From: Winogradskyella helgolandensis
GTDB lineage: Bacteria; Bacteroidota; Bacteroidia; Flavobacteriales; Flavobacteriaceae
Length of the DNA: 64,000 nt
Reading direction: 5' to 3'
Assembly (NCBI RefSeq): GCF_013404085.1
Contig: NZ_JABFHO010000001.1
Coordinates: 372,001-436,000 of the forward strand
In this document: one piece after another, positions 36,201 through 44,504 of the stretch
Position numbering within the stretch: position 1 is the stretch's first letter
Layout of the letters: each line of letters begins with the position of its first letter
The notes under the pieces: model-generated
Database searches by the model: none
Told to the model about the DNA's origin: nothing
The model's input: only the letters and a program-made list of their open reading frames with translations
Made by a program: the position numbers and the translations under genes

Positions 36201-36253
36201 TTTACAAAAGAAAGCGACACTAAAAAGATGTAAATGAAAGGATAGCGTTTCAT
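33197..36253 (-). CDS. TPR-CHAT protease-like protein, periplasmic and membrane-anchored
   Basis: 1018 residues. Signal peptide MKRYPFIYIFLVSLSFVNAQ; TPR repeats over about 90-640 (KAVEHYQTSLDLYKSII, AQAYNNIAVEYRYLGLK). A C-terminal CHAT domain (about 700-980) has the caspase-type dyad in place: His850 (LHLAMHS) and Cys893 (VVLSACDTGSG). A final membrane helix (about 992-1010) and a basic tail follow, putting the peptidase outside the inner membrane. CHAT is a caspase-like peptidase domain; in type III-E CRISPR a TPR-CHAT protein cleaves the inhibitor of an ECF sigma factor. Here a sigma/anti-sigma pair lies immediately convergent, so an analogous cleavage of the membrane TPR protein is plausible. 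TPR-CHAT proteins also occur without such links. Confidence 0.9.
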   Translation of the reverse strand: MKRYPFIYIFLVSLSFVNAQSIFQKDAFTILADSLHVKGEYDQALLFRKQAMQTQNSASADYQAYLKAKYFHTYSARMEFKSYDYHNVDKAITKKVREQYLDSALQSAISARDLYSREKQPDRIFQYQIQNRIYHQTAYLGNWEHALEQAQLGYEVLKDTLSYKDKSFVDLIYDIGFIYSALGDYSKAVEHYQTSLDLYKSIIGEYNTDVAQAYNNIAVEYRYLGLKTKELESLLKAKTIWETLDENDSQQFLYSCYGNLFYWYSYYGDFDKAEEYILKKDKLRTDAKTTTNNLLLRNKEEIYKDKLSNWYDLMLHYSRKKDTLKSIYYTDNIIKTIDTRKKLSRFEVNTLCSSLKFYTSIIADKHPEKALQLLNKAIAIKEKYKTVYYTKSFSFKLYKAELLLEERRFNEASVLLKDLEDLKDSEETLSQFKLAILNAKTAQALHQKVVSKTYFDDAFTLLNNSNKNSNNIKVENLKPLISFETIAGFLAMGDFYFELYNEDHSKINLEKATHRYTLASEIYNQLYLGQRYNQSLFLNYNAINEGLLNVALAQPDNTSLLSEILNSIENNGSKLTWSKFVFNNQRQQLKIPQNLINQEEGLKAQLNFYQKTLIELNQDSEEKKSLWQNKIYELKNDLNKLQDSIKQKNKTYYQFNVQKFDITSLQADLKEEEVILKYIFTEAHLYTFLITKNEIKILSERNKEVVLSALKESLAALKQRLPNYQESLGNLSTLLLNQINYQEYKNLIIIPDGAIHYVPFEALILDRKMPLVSYASSLLLYQEQRKTKLSFKTVNIGAFSASDMQSKLPKVSHEVNSILNIFDGSTFLNATKADFESQAKQFNVLHLAMHSKIDEVHPEFSSLSFYGEDDNQLFISELYNESLNANMVVLSACDTGSGFYENGEGVISLSRAFNYAGVPSTVMSLWKVDDDATANIMSYFYKHLKRGEYKDEALKNAKLDYIENTDDDLLKHPYYWSGFVITGNTDALVEADNYWFYLLIIPFIIILFRKQLLQFFKK

Positions 36254-36355
36254 TTTTATTGGTTAATTTTCTCTAAATTTAAACAATTAACCTATTCAAA
36301 ACCTGCCTTTTCCCTATAAATACAGACTATAAAAAAAATGAAGAATGTTGCATCC

Positions 36356-36967
36356 TTATTTCAACATTTTCTTATCAGCTTCTCCTTCTATCTTCAAAGC
36401 AGAATAATCCAATGTCCACCCAATAGTTTCCACTAAATTTTCAATAAGACGAATGGCTTCTAAGGCTTCTTGTTTTGCAATATTATATAGTCCACTTTCG
36501 GGAACTTTATCTAAAATATGTGCTTTTGCTTTAGTGTGTAAATCGGTTAAATCGGCCGCTTCAAACCTGTTGAACATACCATCGCGTTTATCATAATAAT
36601 TAATATCACTTTCTATGGATAAAATTTCAGGCTGAGGAAAATGAGAAAATGTCACTGTTTTTGATGCCGAATCAGCAGACATTTGCACTTTACTCAAATC
36701 AAATCCAATGTGTGCTTTGGCATTTATCACCACTAATGCTTTTTTTCGACTAGATATAAGCTTTAGGAATTTCGCTTTTACGTCTTCATAATGGTATATT
36801 TCTGCAAAATCACCTTCGACGGTTACAAATTTACAAACCCGTTTTATTTTGTCTAATATTAAAATCGATTGCTTATCAGAAACCTTTTTGGTTTTCCATT
36901 GGTTGTAGATAGTCACCAAACCTAAGGTTACTAAAATACTAATGATAATTATAAAAAATGTTTCCAT
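36356..36967 (-). CDS. DUF4230 membrane-anchored protein
   Basis: 203 residues with one N-terminal membrane helix (FFIIIISILVTLGLVTIY) and a DUF4230 domain: FVTVEGDFAEIYHYED, VVINAKAHIGFDLSKV, HFPQPEILSIESDINYYDKR. Function unknown; widespread in Bacteroidota and Firmicutes and probably faces the periplasm. It is separated by 47 bp from the cyclase gene downstream. Confidence 0.85.
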   Translation of the reverse strand: METFFIIIISILVTLGLVTIYNQWKTKKVSDKQSILILDKIKRVCKFVTVEGDFAEIYHYEDVKAKFLKLISSRKKALVVINAKAHIGFDLSKVQMSADSASKTVTFSHFPQPEILSIESDINYYDKRDGMFNRFEAADLTDLHTKAKAHILDKVPESGLYNIAKQEALEAIRLIENLVETIGWTLDYSALKIEGEADKKMLK

Positions 36968-37014
36968 GCGTCTTTAAGTATATGACACTTGCACAAGGCT
37001 AATGTCACATGTAA

Positions 37015-37764
37015 TTAGTCTATTACTTTATATAAAATTGGTTTGCTCGGGCTCGCATCATTCTCAAACGGTGCAATTTGAAGATTTAACATATACTCTC
37101 CATCTTCAATTTTATTAGACACGTAAATAAATTCTGTTATGGTCGCATCTAGTCGTAGTTTTCCACTAGTGTTCCAAAACGCATTGTGCGCTAAAAGTTC
37201 ACCTTCGTCTTGTTCCTTATCTACACTTGGCAGATCTATTAAAAGGTGTTTAATCCCTTTAGATTTTAGATAATTTGCAGCTTCTTCCAATAAATAGGTT
37301 GGATTTGTATCTGAGTATTGTCTAGTGTGTTTTTCACGCGTATTTGGCATGGTTCTAATCACAATGGCTTCGCGCTTTTTATTACCTAATGCAAATTGTA
37401 ATTGTTTACGTGAAATCACATAATCCTCACCTAACTTTTCTGGTGCAACCGTTACGACCTCTGCCAAAAAGAAAAACTGCTTTAAATACTGATTTATAGA
37501 ATAGACTTTTTCTGTAATATGACCTACCGTTTCGGTATGCGTACCATGTGAATGCGGATTAAAAGTTATGGTGTTAAAATTAACTGCAGCACCATCGGCT
37601 ACACTAATTGTTTCCCCATCTATAATTTCTGGTACGATCTTAGGAGGATCTACATACCAAGCATTAACATTATTCGGTTGTCCTGTAATTGGAATTGAAA
37701 TATCTAAGGGTTGAGATAAATCTATGACTCTTTTTTTTGATTTGAATTTTATTGTTGCTAACAC
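37015..37764 (-). CDS. Cyclase-family (kynurenine formamidase-like) metal hydrolase
   Basis: 249 residues from a GTG start 2 bp after the hemW stop; no ATG is available before the conserved IDLSQPLDISIPI. It contains the family motif HSHGTHTETVGHI (variant of HxGTHxDxxxH), which supplies metal ligands, and LLIDLPSVDKEQDEGELLAHNAFW. Members hydrolyse amides or lactones such as N-formylkynurenine; there are no kynurenine genes nearby, so the substrate is open. Confidence 0.85.
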   Translation of the reverse strand: MLATIKFKSKKRVIDLSQPLDISIPITGQPNNVNAWYVDPPKIVPEIIDGETISVADGAAVNFNTITFNPHSHGTHTETVGHITEKVYSINQYLKQFFFLAEVVTVAPEKLGEDYVISRKQLQFALGNKKREAIVIRTMPNTREKHTRQYSDTNPTYLLEEAANYLKSKGIKHLLIDLPSVDKEQDEGELLAHNAFWNTSGKLRLDATITEFIYVSNKIEDGEYMLNLQIAPFENDASPSKPILYKVID

Positions 37765-37766
37765 GC

Positions 37767-38894
37767 TTAGTTGATTTTAAATAATTCACTAGCAATACCG
37801 TCACATAAAAATTGACCTTTTCTCGTGACGCGTAAATGCCCATCATCAATATACAATAATTGTTGATTTATAAAAATTTTGGAATGTTCAATTAAGTAAT
37901 CTTTAAAAGCGCTACTAAAATTGCTTTCAACTTTATCAAACGACACTCCCCAAATAGTTCGTAAACCCGTCATTACGTATTCATTATATTGATCTGTTTT
38001 GGTTAAGGTTTCTATTTCTATTGGCAACTCGTTTTGCTGAATTGCTTTAATATATTTTGAATTGTTACTGACATTCCAGCCTCGTTGTTTCCCATTAAAT
38101 GAATGGGCCGAAGGTCCGATTCCTAAATAAGATTTCCCTTGCCAATAGGCCGAATTATTTTTACTAAAATAACCCTCTTTTCCGAAATTAGATAGCTCGT
38201 AATGTACAAATCCTGAAGCCTCTAATTTAGCCTTCAAAAGATGAAATTGCTCATGCGCTTGCTCATCATCTACATTATTAATAATTCCTTTTTTAATGAA
38301 TGACGCTAACGCTGTTTTTGGTTCAACGGTTAAGGCATAACTTGAAATATGGGGCACATTAAAACTTAATGCCATTTCTATATTTTCTAACCATTGTTCG
38401 TTTGAAGCTCCTGGAATGCCATAAATTAAATCTAAAGAAATATTATCGAAGTGGCGCGTCGCCACAGACAAACATTCTTTAGCTTCGTTTGCATTGTGTG
38501 CGCGATTCATCAATTTTAAATCGGCTTCAAAAAAAGATTGAATACCGATAGATAAACGATTGATGGAACTTTTAGAAAGTTCTATTATTCGGTCTTTAGA
38601 TAAATCATCTGGGTTGGCTTCAAGTGTAATTTCTGGGGTGTCAGAAACCTTGTAATTTTTATAAACGGAATCTATTATAAATTGTAATTCATCATTGGTT
38701 AATAAGCTTGGTGTTCCACCTCCAAAATAAATAGTTTCTACGTTTGAATTTTTGAATTCATCTTTACGAAGTTCTAATTCTTGACATAATGCATTTATGA
38801 GTTCGTCTTTTTTCTTCAAAGAGGTTGAAAAATGAAAGTCGCAATAATGACATGCTTGCTTGCAGAATGGGATGTGGATGTAGATGCCGCTCAT
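37767..38894 (-). CDS. hemW: Radical SAM heme chaperone HemW
   Basis: 375 residues, normal length. N-terminal YIHIPFCKQACHYCDFHFST carries the CxxxCxxC cluster motif with the HemW-specific extra aromatic/Cys context. Further family blocks are YFGGGTPSLL, ITLEANPDDL, LSIGIQSF, YALTVEPKT and the C-terminal HemN_C domain (GLRTIWGVSFDKV). HemW inserts heme into respiratory proteins and lacks coproporphyrinogen oxidase activity. Cytoplasmic. Translationally close to the cyclase gene. Confidence 0.93.
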   Translation of the reverse strand: MSGIYIHIPFCKQACHYCDFHFSTSLKKKDELINALCQELELRKDEFKNSNVETIYFGGGTPSLLTNDELQFIIDSVYKNYKVSDTPEITLEANPDDLSKDRIIELSKSSINRLSIGIQSFFEADLKLMNRAHNANEAKECLSVATRHFDNISLDLIYGIPGASNEQWLENIEMALSFNVPHISSYALTVEPKTALASFIKKGIINNVDDEQAHEQFHLLKAKLEASGFVHYELSNFGKEGYFSKNNSAYWQGKSYLGIGPSAHSFNGKQRGWNVSNNSKYIKAIQQNELPIEIETLTKTDQYNEYVMTGLRTIWGVSFDKVESNFSSAFKDYLIEHSKIFINQQLLYIDDGHLRVTRKGQFLCDGIASELFKIN

Positions 38895-38948
38895 ATTAGT
38901 TTTCAGTATTCAATAGCCGTTTGCAGTGGGTTTCATTCAAATTTTTTC

Positions 38949-39314
38949 TTAGTCTTCAAATAAGTCATACAACGTTGAAATTCTTAAATCGCAATAGAGT
39001 TTCAAAAAATTAAAATGCAACATATCAAATTGACTTCCGTAAACTTCTCGTCTTGTTTCCCAAGATTCATACGCTGGAAATTTGAGTTTAAATTGTTCTG
39101 CAACAAAAGTATCCCAAAGTTTCTCTGAGGCTTCAAAAGAAGCCACAAATGTTGAATCCGTTTTGTTTATAATTTTTAATTCAAGAATTAACGAATCTTT
39201 AATTTTTTGAGATTGATACCAATGTTCTTGAGCAATAGCATTCATTTCAACTTGCCCTTGACTAAAACTCAAAAGCGACTGACTGCATATTACAAGTAAG
39301 ATAATGACTCTCAT
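38949..39314 (-). CDS. Small secreted hypothetical protein
   Basis: 121 residues with signal peptide MRVIILLVICSQSLLSFS. The mature part is helical and contains FEASEKLWDTFVAEQFKLKFP, loosely like the Trp-centred helix of DUF1311/LprI-type proteins, but the match is weak. Located between ruvC (37 bp) and hemW on the same strand. Confidence 0.65.
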   Translation of the reverse strand: MRVIILLVICSQSLLSFSQGQVEMNAIAQEHWYQSQKIKDSLILELKIINKTDSTFVASFEASEKLWDTFVAEQFKLKFPAYESWETRREVYGSQFDMLHFNFLKLYCDLRISTLYDLFED

Positions 39315-39351
39315 TTACTATTTTTTACGGAATACTGAGACTGTAAACTGC

Positions 39352-39906
39352 TTACTTCTTAACACGATCTTCATTCTGCTTCACAAAAGCTCCCCAACCA
39401 GAATAACTTTTACCAACCTCAACACGACCTTCATTATAAAAATGACAAACGGCTGCTGCTAAACCATCCATGGAATCTAGATTTTTAGGAATCGTTTTAA
39501 GTCCTAACATGCTTTGTAACATTTTAGCGACTTGCTCTTTACTGGCATTTCCGTTTCCTGTGATTGCCATTTTAATCTTTTTGGGAGCATATTCTGTAAT
39601 CGGAACTTCACGAGACAAACCTGCTGCCATCGCCACACCTTGGGCGCGTCCTAATTTGAGCATACTTTGTACATTTTTACCAAAGAAAGGTGCTTCAATT
39701 GCAATTTCATCGGGATGATAAGTATCAATGAGTTCTACAGTACGTTCAAAAATAAGTTTTAGCTTAAGGTAATGATCATCATATTTTTTTAACATGAGCT
39801 CATTGAGTTGCAGAAATTCCATTTTTTTACCCACAATTTTTATGAGTCCAAAACCCATAATTGTAGTTCCAGGATCTATGCCTAAAATAATTTTTTCTTT
39901 GCTCAT
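39352..39906 (-). CDS. ruvC: Holliday junction resolvase RuvC
   Basis: 184 residues. Begins with ILGIDPGTTIMGFGL (first catalytic Asp), followed by IAIEAPFFGKN (Glu), LKLGRAQGVAMAAGL, the conserved YAPKKIKMAITGNGNASKEQV and a C-terminal MDGLAAAVCHF (last catalytic Asp). RuvC cuts Holliday junctions symmetrically with RuvAB during recombination repair. Complete and typical. Confidence 0.95.
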   Translation of the reverse strand: MSKEKIILGIDPGTTIMGFGLIKIVGKKMEFLQLNELMLKKYDDHYLKLKLIFERTVELIDTYHPDEIAIEAPFFGKNVQSMLKLGRAQGVAMAAGLSREVPITEYAPKKIKMAITGNGNASKEQVAKMLQSMLGLKTIPKNLDSMDGLAAAVCHFYNEGRVEVGKSYSGWGAFVKQNEDRVKK

Positions 39907-39918
39907 GTATCCTATTAG

Positions 39919-40557
39919 TTAATCGCAATATCGACAACCGCTTAACGAAACTGCCACGCCAAAGGTAAGGTTAAAAACACTGCCATTAAAAGCTCCTAAA
40001 CCACTCAGTGCAGGTTCGTAATTATCTAAAGACGTCAATCCATAAACGTAAGCAACATCGGTGTAAACGGAAACTTTTTCATTTATAGCATAATGCAACT
40101 CTACACCACCTATAAGATTCATAAACGTCTGTTTATTGTCTCCTAATGTCCCCAATGGTTTTACAAAGGTGATACCCGGACCAACATGCACAACTGTTCT
40201 TAAGCGCATGGGCAAAAAACCTATGTACTCTGAAGGATCAAAAACAAATTGAGCGTTAATTCTGGAGTAGTTAATTTTAAAATCTGGTGAATCGTCATCA
40301 TTTTTAAACCGACTAAAACCATAATCTAGTTTTACACCATATTGACGTTTTAGCATGTGTTGAATTCCTAAATTTACAGTTGGAAAATTTACAGCCTTAG
40401 CATAAGAACCTTTTACAAATCCGTCTGTTGTTGGATAGTTAATTCCCACCGCAAACATCGCTTTCCATTGTGCAGTGTCTTTTAGTTGCGCCTGGCTATT
40501 TAACGTTATAAAAACGACAACAAAAAAGAAAAGGTATTGTTTAAAATAGTATTGCAT
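39919..40557 (-). CDS. Outer-membrane beta-barrel (porin-like) protein
   Basis: 212 residues, signal peptide to NSQAQ at about 24, then about eight amphipathic strands (VKLDYGFSRFKND, RINAQFVFDP, TVVHVGPGITFV, VELHYAINEKVSVYTDVAYVYG) ending GVAVSLSGCRYCD. The small barrel resembles OmpA/OmpX-type proteins of Bacteroidota. Its 5' end is divergent from the flippase-like gene at 40585, with only 27 bp between starts. Confidence 0.75.
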   Translation of the reverse strand: MQYYFKQYLFFFVVVFITLNSQAQLKDTAQWKAMFAVGINYPTTDGFVKGSYAKAVNFPTVNLGIQHMLKRQYGVKLDYGFSRFKNDDDSPDFKINYSRINAQFVFDPSEYIGFLPMRLRTVVHVGPGITFVKPLGTLGDNKQTFMNLIGGVELHYAINEKVSVYTDVAYVYGLTSLDNYEPALSGLGAFNGSVFNLTFGVAVSLSGCRYCD

Positions 40558-40584
40558 CTGTTAGTTTTTGATTTTATTTGTAGT

Positions 40585-41553
40585 ATGCCTTACAATGTAC
40601 CTCACAAAATTAAACAATTCTTCTTTGTACTTATGAAGTTGAGTATTGTTGTTGGTGCATTTTGTTTTATTTATTCTAAAATTATTGAAAACAAAAATTT
40701 AGAATTCAACAAATTTGTGTCTTTTTTATATAAAAATGATACTTTTTCATTAAAAAACACCATAATATTGATTGTTTTAAGTCTTTTAAACTGGTTTTTC
40801 GAAATTTTAAAATGGCAACAATTAGTCAACATTGTTAAACCTATTTCCTTTAAATCAGCATTAGAACAAAGCTTAGGTGGCTTAACAGCCTCGTTAATCA
40901 CTCCAAATCGTATTGGAGATTATGGAGCAAAAGCCATTTACTACACCAAAACTCTTAGAACAAAAATTGTATTACTCAACCTTCTAGGCAACATGGCGCA
41001 AATGACCATAACCACTATTTTAGGTGGTGTTGGTTTTATACTATTTGTGAATCGTTACCAACTTGATATAAATTATAGGAAAGTCGCAAGTGTTGGAGCC
41101 CTTATTTTATTGATTGGACTGATTGCTTTGTTTAGCATGACTCAAAAACGTTTCAAAATAAAAGGATTTTCAATCGCTTCTCTACTCAATTTTATAAAAT
41201 TGATTCCTTTAAAAGTGCATGGTTTAAATTTAGGATGGTCTTTAATTCGATATTTAATCTTCTCATTTCAGTTTTATTATTTGCTTACTGTCTTTGGTGT
41301 TAACATCAATTATGATGAGGCTATGATTGTCATAACGAGTATGTACCTATTGGCGTCGATTGTGCCCACCATTTCAATTTTTGACATGGTGATTAAAGGC
41401 AGTATTGCCGTATTTCTGTTTAGTTATCTTGATGTGAATGAGCTTATCGTTTTATCTATTACAACGCTCATGTGGCTACTCAATTTTGTTATTCCGAGTC
41501 TATTTGGAAGTTATTTTGTGCTTAACTTTAAACTTCCAAAACTAGTAGAATAA
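40585..41553 (+). CDS. Flippase-like integral membrane protein (YbhN/AglD type)
   Basis: Start set at 40585 (MPYNVPHKIKQFF); the frame extends to 40537 but that would overlap the divergent porin start. 322 residues with about eight transmembrane helices and the lysylphosphatidylglycerol-synthase-like membrane domain: SFKSALEQSLGGLTASLITPNRIGDYGAKAIYY, LLGNMAQMTITTILGGVGF. Such domains flip or transfer lipids and lipid-linked sugars. The stop overlaps the start of the glycosyltransferase (TAATG), so both likely build or modify a glycolipid. Confidence 0.8.
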   Translation: MPYNVPHKIKQFFFVLMKLSIVVGAFCFIYSKIIENKNLEFNKFVSFLYKNDTFSLKNTIILIVLSLLNWFFEILKWQQLVNIVKPISFKSALEQSLGGLTASLITPNRIGDYGAKAIYYTKTLRTKIVLLNLLGNMAQMTITTILGGVGFILFVNRYQLDINYRKVASVGALILLIGLIALFSMTQKRFKIKGFSIASLLNFIKLIPLKVHGLNLGWSLIRYLIFSFQFYYLLTVFGVNINYDEAMIVITSMYLLASIVPTISIFDMVIKGSIAVFLFSYLDVNELIVLSITTLMWLLNFVIPSLFGSYFVLNFKLPKLVE

Positions 41554-42701
41554 TGGTGTCATTTATATTCATTTTTGCTACAATTACCTATCTATGTATT
41601 ATAGGTTGGCTGAGTTATGGTTTTGATAAGGTTGATGATTTTAAAGTACAAGATTTACCTCCTAAAACGAAATTCTCTGTTATAATTCCGTTTCGAAATG
41701 AAGCTAAAAACCTTCCGAAATTATTAGAATCAATTTTAAAACTGAATTACCCAAAGTCTATGTTTGAAATTATTTTAGTTGATGATGATTCTGAGGACAA
41801 TTCGGTTGCGATAATAGAAAATATTCTCGGTACTTCAAGAAAAACGAATGATACTCAATTTAACAATATTCAAATTATTAAAAATAAGAGAATTTCAAAT
41901 TCACCTAAAAAAGATGCGATAACATCGGCTATTAAAGTTTCAAAATTTAATTGGATAATTACAACAGATGCCGATTGTATCCTTCCGAAATATTGGCTCG
42001 ATACTTTTGATGAACTCATACAATTAAAATCCTCAAATTGCATCGTTGCTCCTGTTACGTATCATGGGAATACCTCTTTTCTAAATCGCTTTCAAACTCT
42101 AGATTTTTTAAGTCTACAAGGTGCTACAATGGGTAGTTTCGGAATTAAAAAACCAATACTTTGTAATGGTGCTAATTTTGCCTACCAAAAATCAAAATTT
42201 CTTTCGGTTAATGGTTTTGAAGGGAATGATACTATTGCTAGTGGAGATGATATATTTCTTCTGGAAAAATTCATAAAACAAGATGCTCAAAACGTCCATT
42301 ATCTAAAATCTAATAATGCGATTGTCACCACAAATCCTGCAGAAAGCACTAAAGATTTAATTCAGCAACGTTTGCGTTGGGCTGCTAAAACCAGTCAAAA
42401 TAAAAATTGGTTTACGAAAGTCGTTGGATTAATAGTAATTTTAGGAAATTTGGTGTGTTTAGGACTAATTCCAGCCGTATATTTCAATAGTATCACACTT
42501 AAAATAGCCATTGCTTTATTTATAATTAAATGGAGTATTGATTTCCTATTGTTATTTAAAACCGTACGTTTTTTTAAACAGGAAATACTTTTATATTCTT
42601 TTGTGTTTTCAAGTCTTGTATATCCAATTTTTAACGTCTACATCGCCTTTTTATCCTTCTTTAAATCATATGAATGGAAAGGAAGACGCTTTTCTAAATA
42701 A
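41553..42701 (+). CDS. Family 2 glycosyltransferase, membrane-bound
   Basis: 382 residues. An N-terminal membrane helix, then a GT-A domain: FSVIIPFRNEAKNLPKLLES, IILVDDDSEDNS, ITTDADCILP (metal/nucleotide site), SGDDIFLLEKF, and the QQRLRW motif typical of processive inverting GT2 enzymes. Three to four C-terminal membrane helices follow. It transfers sugars from nucleotide donors on the cytoplasmic face. Coupled translationally to the flippase-like gene. Confidence 0.9.
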   Translation: MVSFIFIFATITYLCIIGWLSYGFDKVDDFKVQDLPPKTKFSVIIPFRNEAKNLPKLLESILKLNYPKSMFEIILVDDDSEDNSVAIIENILGTSRKTNDTQFNNIQIIKNKRISNSPKKDAITSAIKVSKFNWIITTDADCILPKYWLDTFDELIQLKSSNCIVAPVTYHGNTSFLNRFQTLDFLSLQGATMGSFGIKKPILCNGANFAYQKSKFLSVNGFEGNDTIASGDDIFLLEKFIKQDAQNVHYLKSNNAIVTTNPAESTKDLIQQRLRWAAKTSQNKNWFTKVVGLIVILGNLVCLGLIPAVYFNSITLKIAIALFIIKWSIDFLLLFKTVRFFKQEILLYSFVFSSLVYPIFNVYIAFLSFFKSYEWKGRRFSK

Positions 42702-42773
42702 CAGCTTTGATTATTCTTATTTGAAATTACTGTGTATAGGGTATAAAAATCGTACAAAGGAAGCTAGAGAATT

Positions 42774-43250
42774 TTAATTAATTCTCACAATCACTGGTAA
42801 CTCAAACGCAGTGGTGACTTGCTGATTTCTTTTAATGGCTGGATATATTTTAGGAACACCTTTTAAACTCTGACGTAGCAGACTATCAATTTCAGGAATT
42901 TCTAGAACCGTTTCAGGATGAACATTGATAGATTCTACTTCTAATAACCCAGTTCTATCAATAATAATTTTTAGCGTAATGGTATCATTAACATCATTAG
43001 AAACGATTAAATTTTGCGATTCTAAATAGTGGTTGACATTAGTAATTAAGGTGTTCTGAAAACAGATTTTTCGTTCTTCTTTTTCAGTCAGAGATTCGCA
43101 ATTGGTGAATGTTGGATAGGTATCAACCTCATTCCAATTAAACGTTTGAAGTTCTTCCTCAAGAAGCTCTTCAGGATAAACTTTCTTCTTTTCAAAATAA
43201 TCGCACGAGGTTACGATAAGCAAGATTAAAAGACAAACAATTCGATTCAT
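42774..43250 (-). CDS. Lipoprotein with TonB-C-like domain
   Basis: Start taken as the second Met (43250; MNRIVCLLILLIVTSC, a lipobox), though an ATG at 43259 is also in frame. About 158 residues. The domain PTFTNCESLTEKEERKICF...LKIIIDRTGLLEVESI...LPVIVRI is the same kind as the two tandem domains at the C-terminus of the M56 peptidase encoded at 44505, including the CExL...xC pair. Probably a periplasmic-facing partner in the same system. 105 bp downstream of the TPR gene in the BlaI/BlaR1 operon direction. Confidence 0.72.
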   Translation of the reverse strand: MNRIVCLLILLIVTSCDYFEKKKVYPEELLEEELQTFNWNEVDTYPTFTNCESLTEKEERKICFQNTLITNVNHYLESQNLIVSNDVNDTITLKIIIDRTGLLEVESINVHPETVLEIPEIDSLLRQSLKGVPKIYPAIKRNQQVTTAFELPVIVRIN

Positions 43251-43364
43251 TACTAGCATTCTAATAGCGAAAAGTACGATATTTTATTCAAAATGAGGCT
43301 AGACAGCTTCGCTTTTAGACAATAAAAACAAGAATGGTGTTGGTTGTATTTCGTATTGGAAATT

Positions 43365-44495
43365 TCAGTCTCCTTCTAAAAACTTTTCCTCCTTTAATTC
43401 TTTTAATCTCCCTTGAGCATAACTCACAAATGGGCTTTTTTTATTTTTCTCAATAAATTGCTCGTACAGCTTAATTTTACTATCAACATCAGCATAGTAT
43501 TCATCTTTCGTTCTCAGTAAGAAAAACTCAGACATCATATTAGTAGGATCTTCTTTTAACGATTTTTGAAAGGCTTTAATAGCTTGGTCGTATTTCTTCT
43601 GACGGTTCAAAATGGTTCCTAATTGTTGATATTCGTCAGAAAGTGGAAGATCTTTCAGCATCAAAGCTAATGAAATATGTTTTTCAGCCTCTTCAAAGTT
43701 CTCTAACAGTTGATAATAATTACCAATAACAAAAATCGCATTAGCATCATTTGGACTATATTTTAAAGCTTGTTTTCTATGGTAAATCGCATCTTCATAA
43801 TCTGAATTTTGGGCATAACTCAGACTTAACTTTTCATGAATAAACTCTGATTTTTCACCTAAATCTAACAACTTATTAAACCAACTTACAGCATGCGTAT
43901 AATACTCTTGATGGTAATAGGTTTGTGCTTTCAAGCTAATTAGCTCTACATTATTTTCATAACTTTCTAAACCGCGATCGATATACCCATGAGCCTCTAC
44001 AAAATTTCGTTTTATTAAATGATGTTTTGCAATCTTAAAAATCGCTTTTTGATGGGTGTCATCTAGAGTATAAGTATTAATAAACTCTTGTAATGCCGTA
44101 GTATCCTTTTGCTTTTCTAATACAATACCTAACTCATAATAGTAATTAGGGTTTAAACTATCAGATGCAATTAAGTTTAAAAACAGCTGATTTGCCTTAT
44201 CGTACTTTTTAGTTCTAGATAAAAGTTTAGCGTATTCGTATTGAAATAAAAGGTCTTTAGGGTTGGCTGTAATCGCTTTTTCATAATTCACTATAGCTTC
44301 ACCATAATTGCCGATAGCCATATTTGCCTTTGCAATATCATCATAAACAGCATCTAAATTAGGAAGAGTTTTATACGTCTCAATGGCTTTGGAATAATTA
44401 CCATTAACATAAAGATGATCTGCTTCCTCTTTTATATTTTGAGCATTTAAATGGATAGCAAAAACACAACACAAAAACCCTAAAATTAATTTCAT
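43365..44495 (-). CDS. Secreted TPR protein
   Basis: 376 residues with signal peptide MKLILGFLCCVFAIHLNA. Nearly the whole mature chain consists of tetratricopeptide repeats (YDDIAKANMAIGNYGEAIVNYEKAI, YEDAIYHRKQALKYSPNDAN, YDQAIKAFQKSLKEDP), giving a helical scaffold in the periplasm. It follows the M56 gene by 9 bp and is in its operon, so it may assist signal detection or target binding. Confidence 0.82.
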   Translation of the reverse strand: MKLILGFLCCVFAIHLNAQNIKEEADHLYVNGNYSKAIETYKTLPNLDAVYDDIAKANMAIGNYGEAIVNYEKAITANPKDLLFQYEYAKLLSRTKKYDKANQLFLNLIASDSLNPNYYYELGIVLEKQKDTTALQEFINTYTLDDTHQKAIFKIAKHHLIKRNFVEAHGYIDRGLESYENNVELISLKAQTYYHQEYYTHAVSWFNKLLDLGEKSEFIHEKLSLSYAQNSDYEDAIYHRKQALKYSPNDANAIFVIGNYYQLLENFEEAEKHISLALMLKDLPLSDEYQQLGTILNRQKKYDQAIKAFQKSLKEDPTNMMSEFFLLRTKDEYYADVDSKIKLYEQFIEKNKKSPFVSYAQGRLKELKEEKFLEGD

Positions 44496-44504
44496 AAGCA
44501 GTAA

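Noticed and set aside
43330..43345. GGTGTTGG in the intergenic gap near 43340 as a further attC-like copy
   Set aside because: Only the six-base end is similar; the core, hairpin and left arm are absent.
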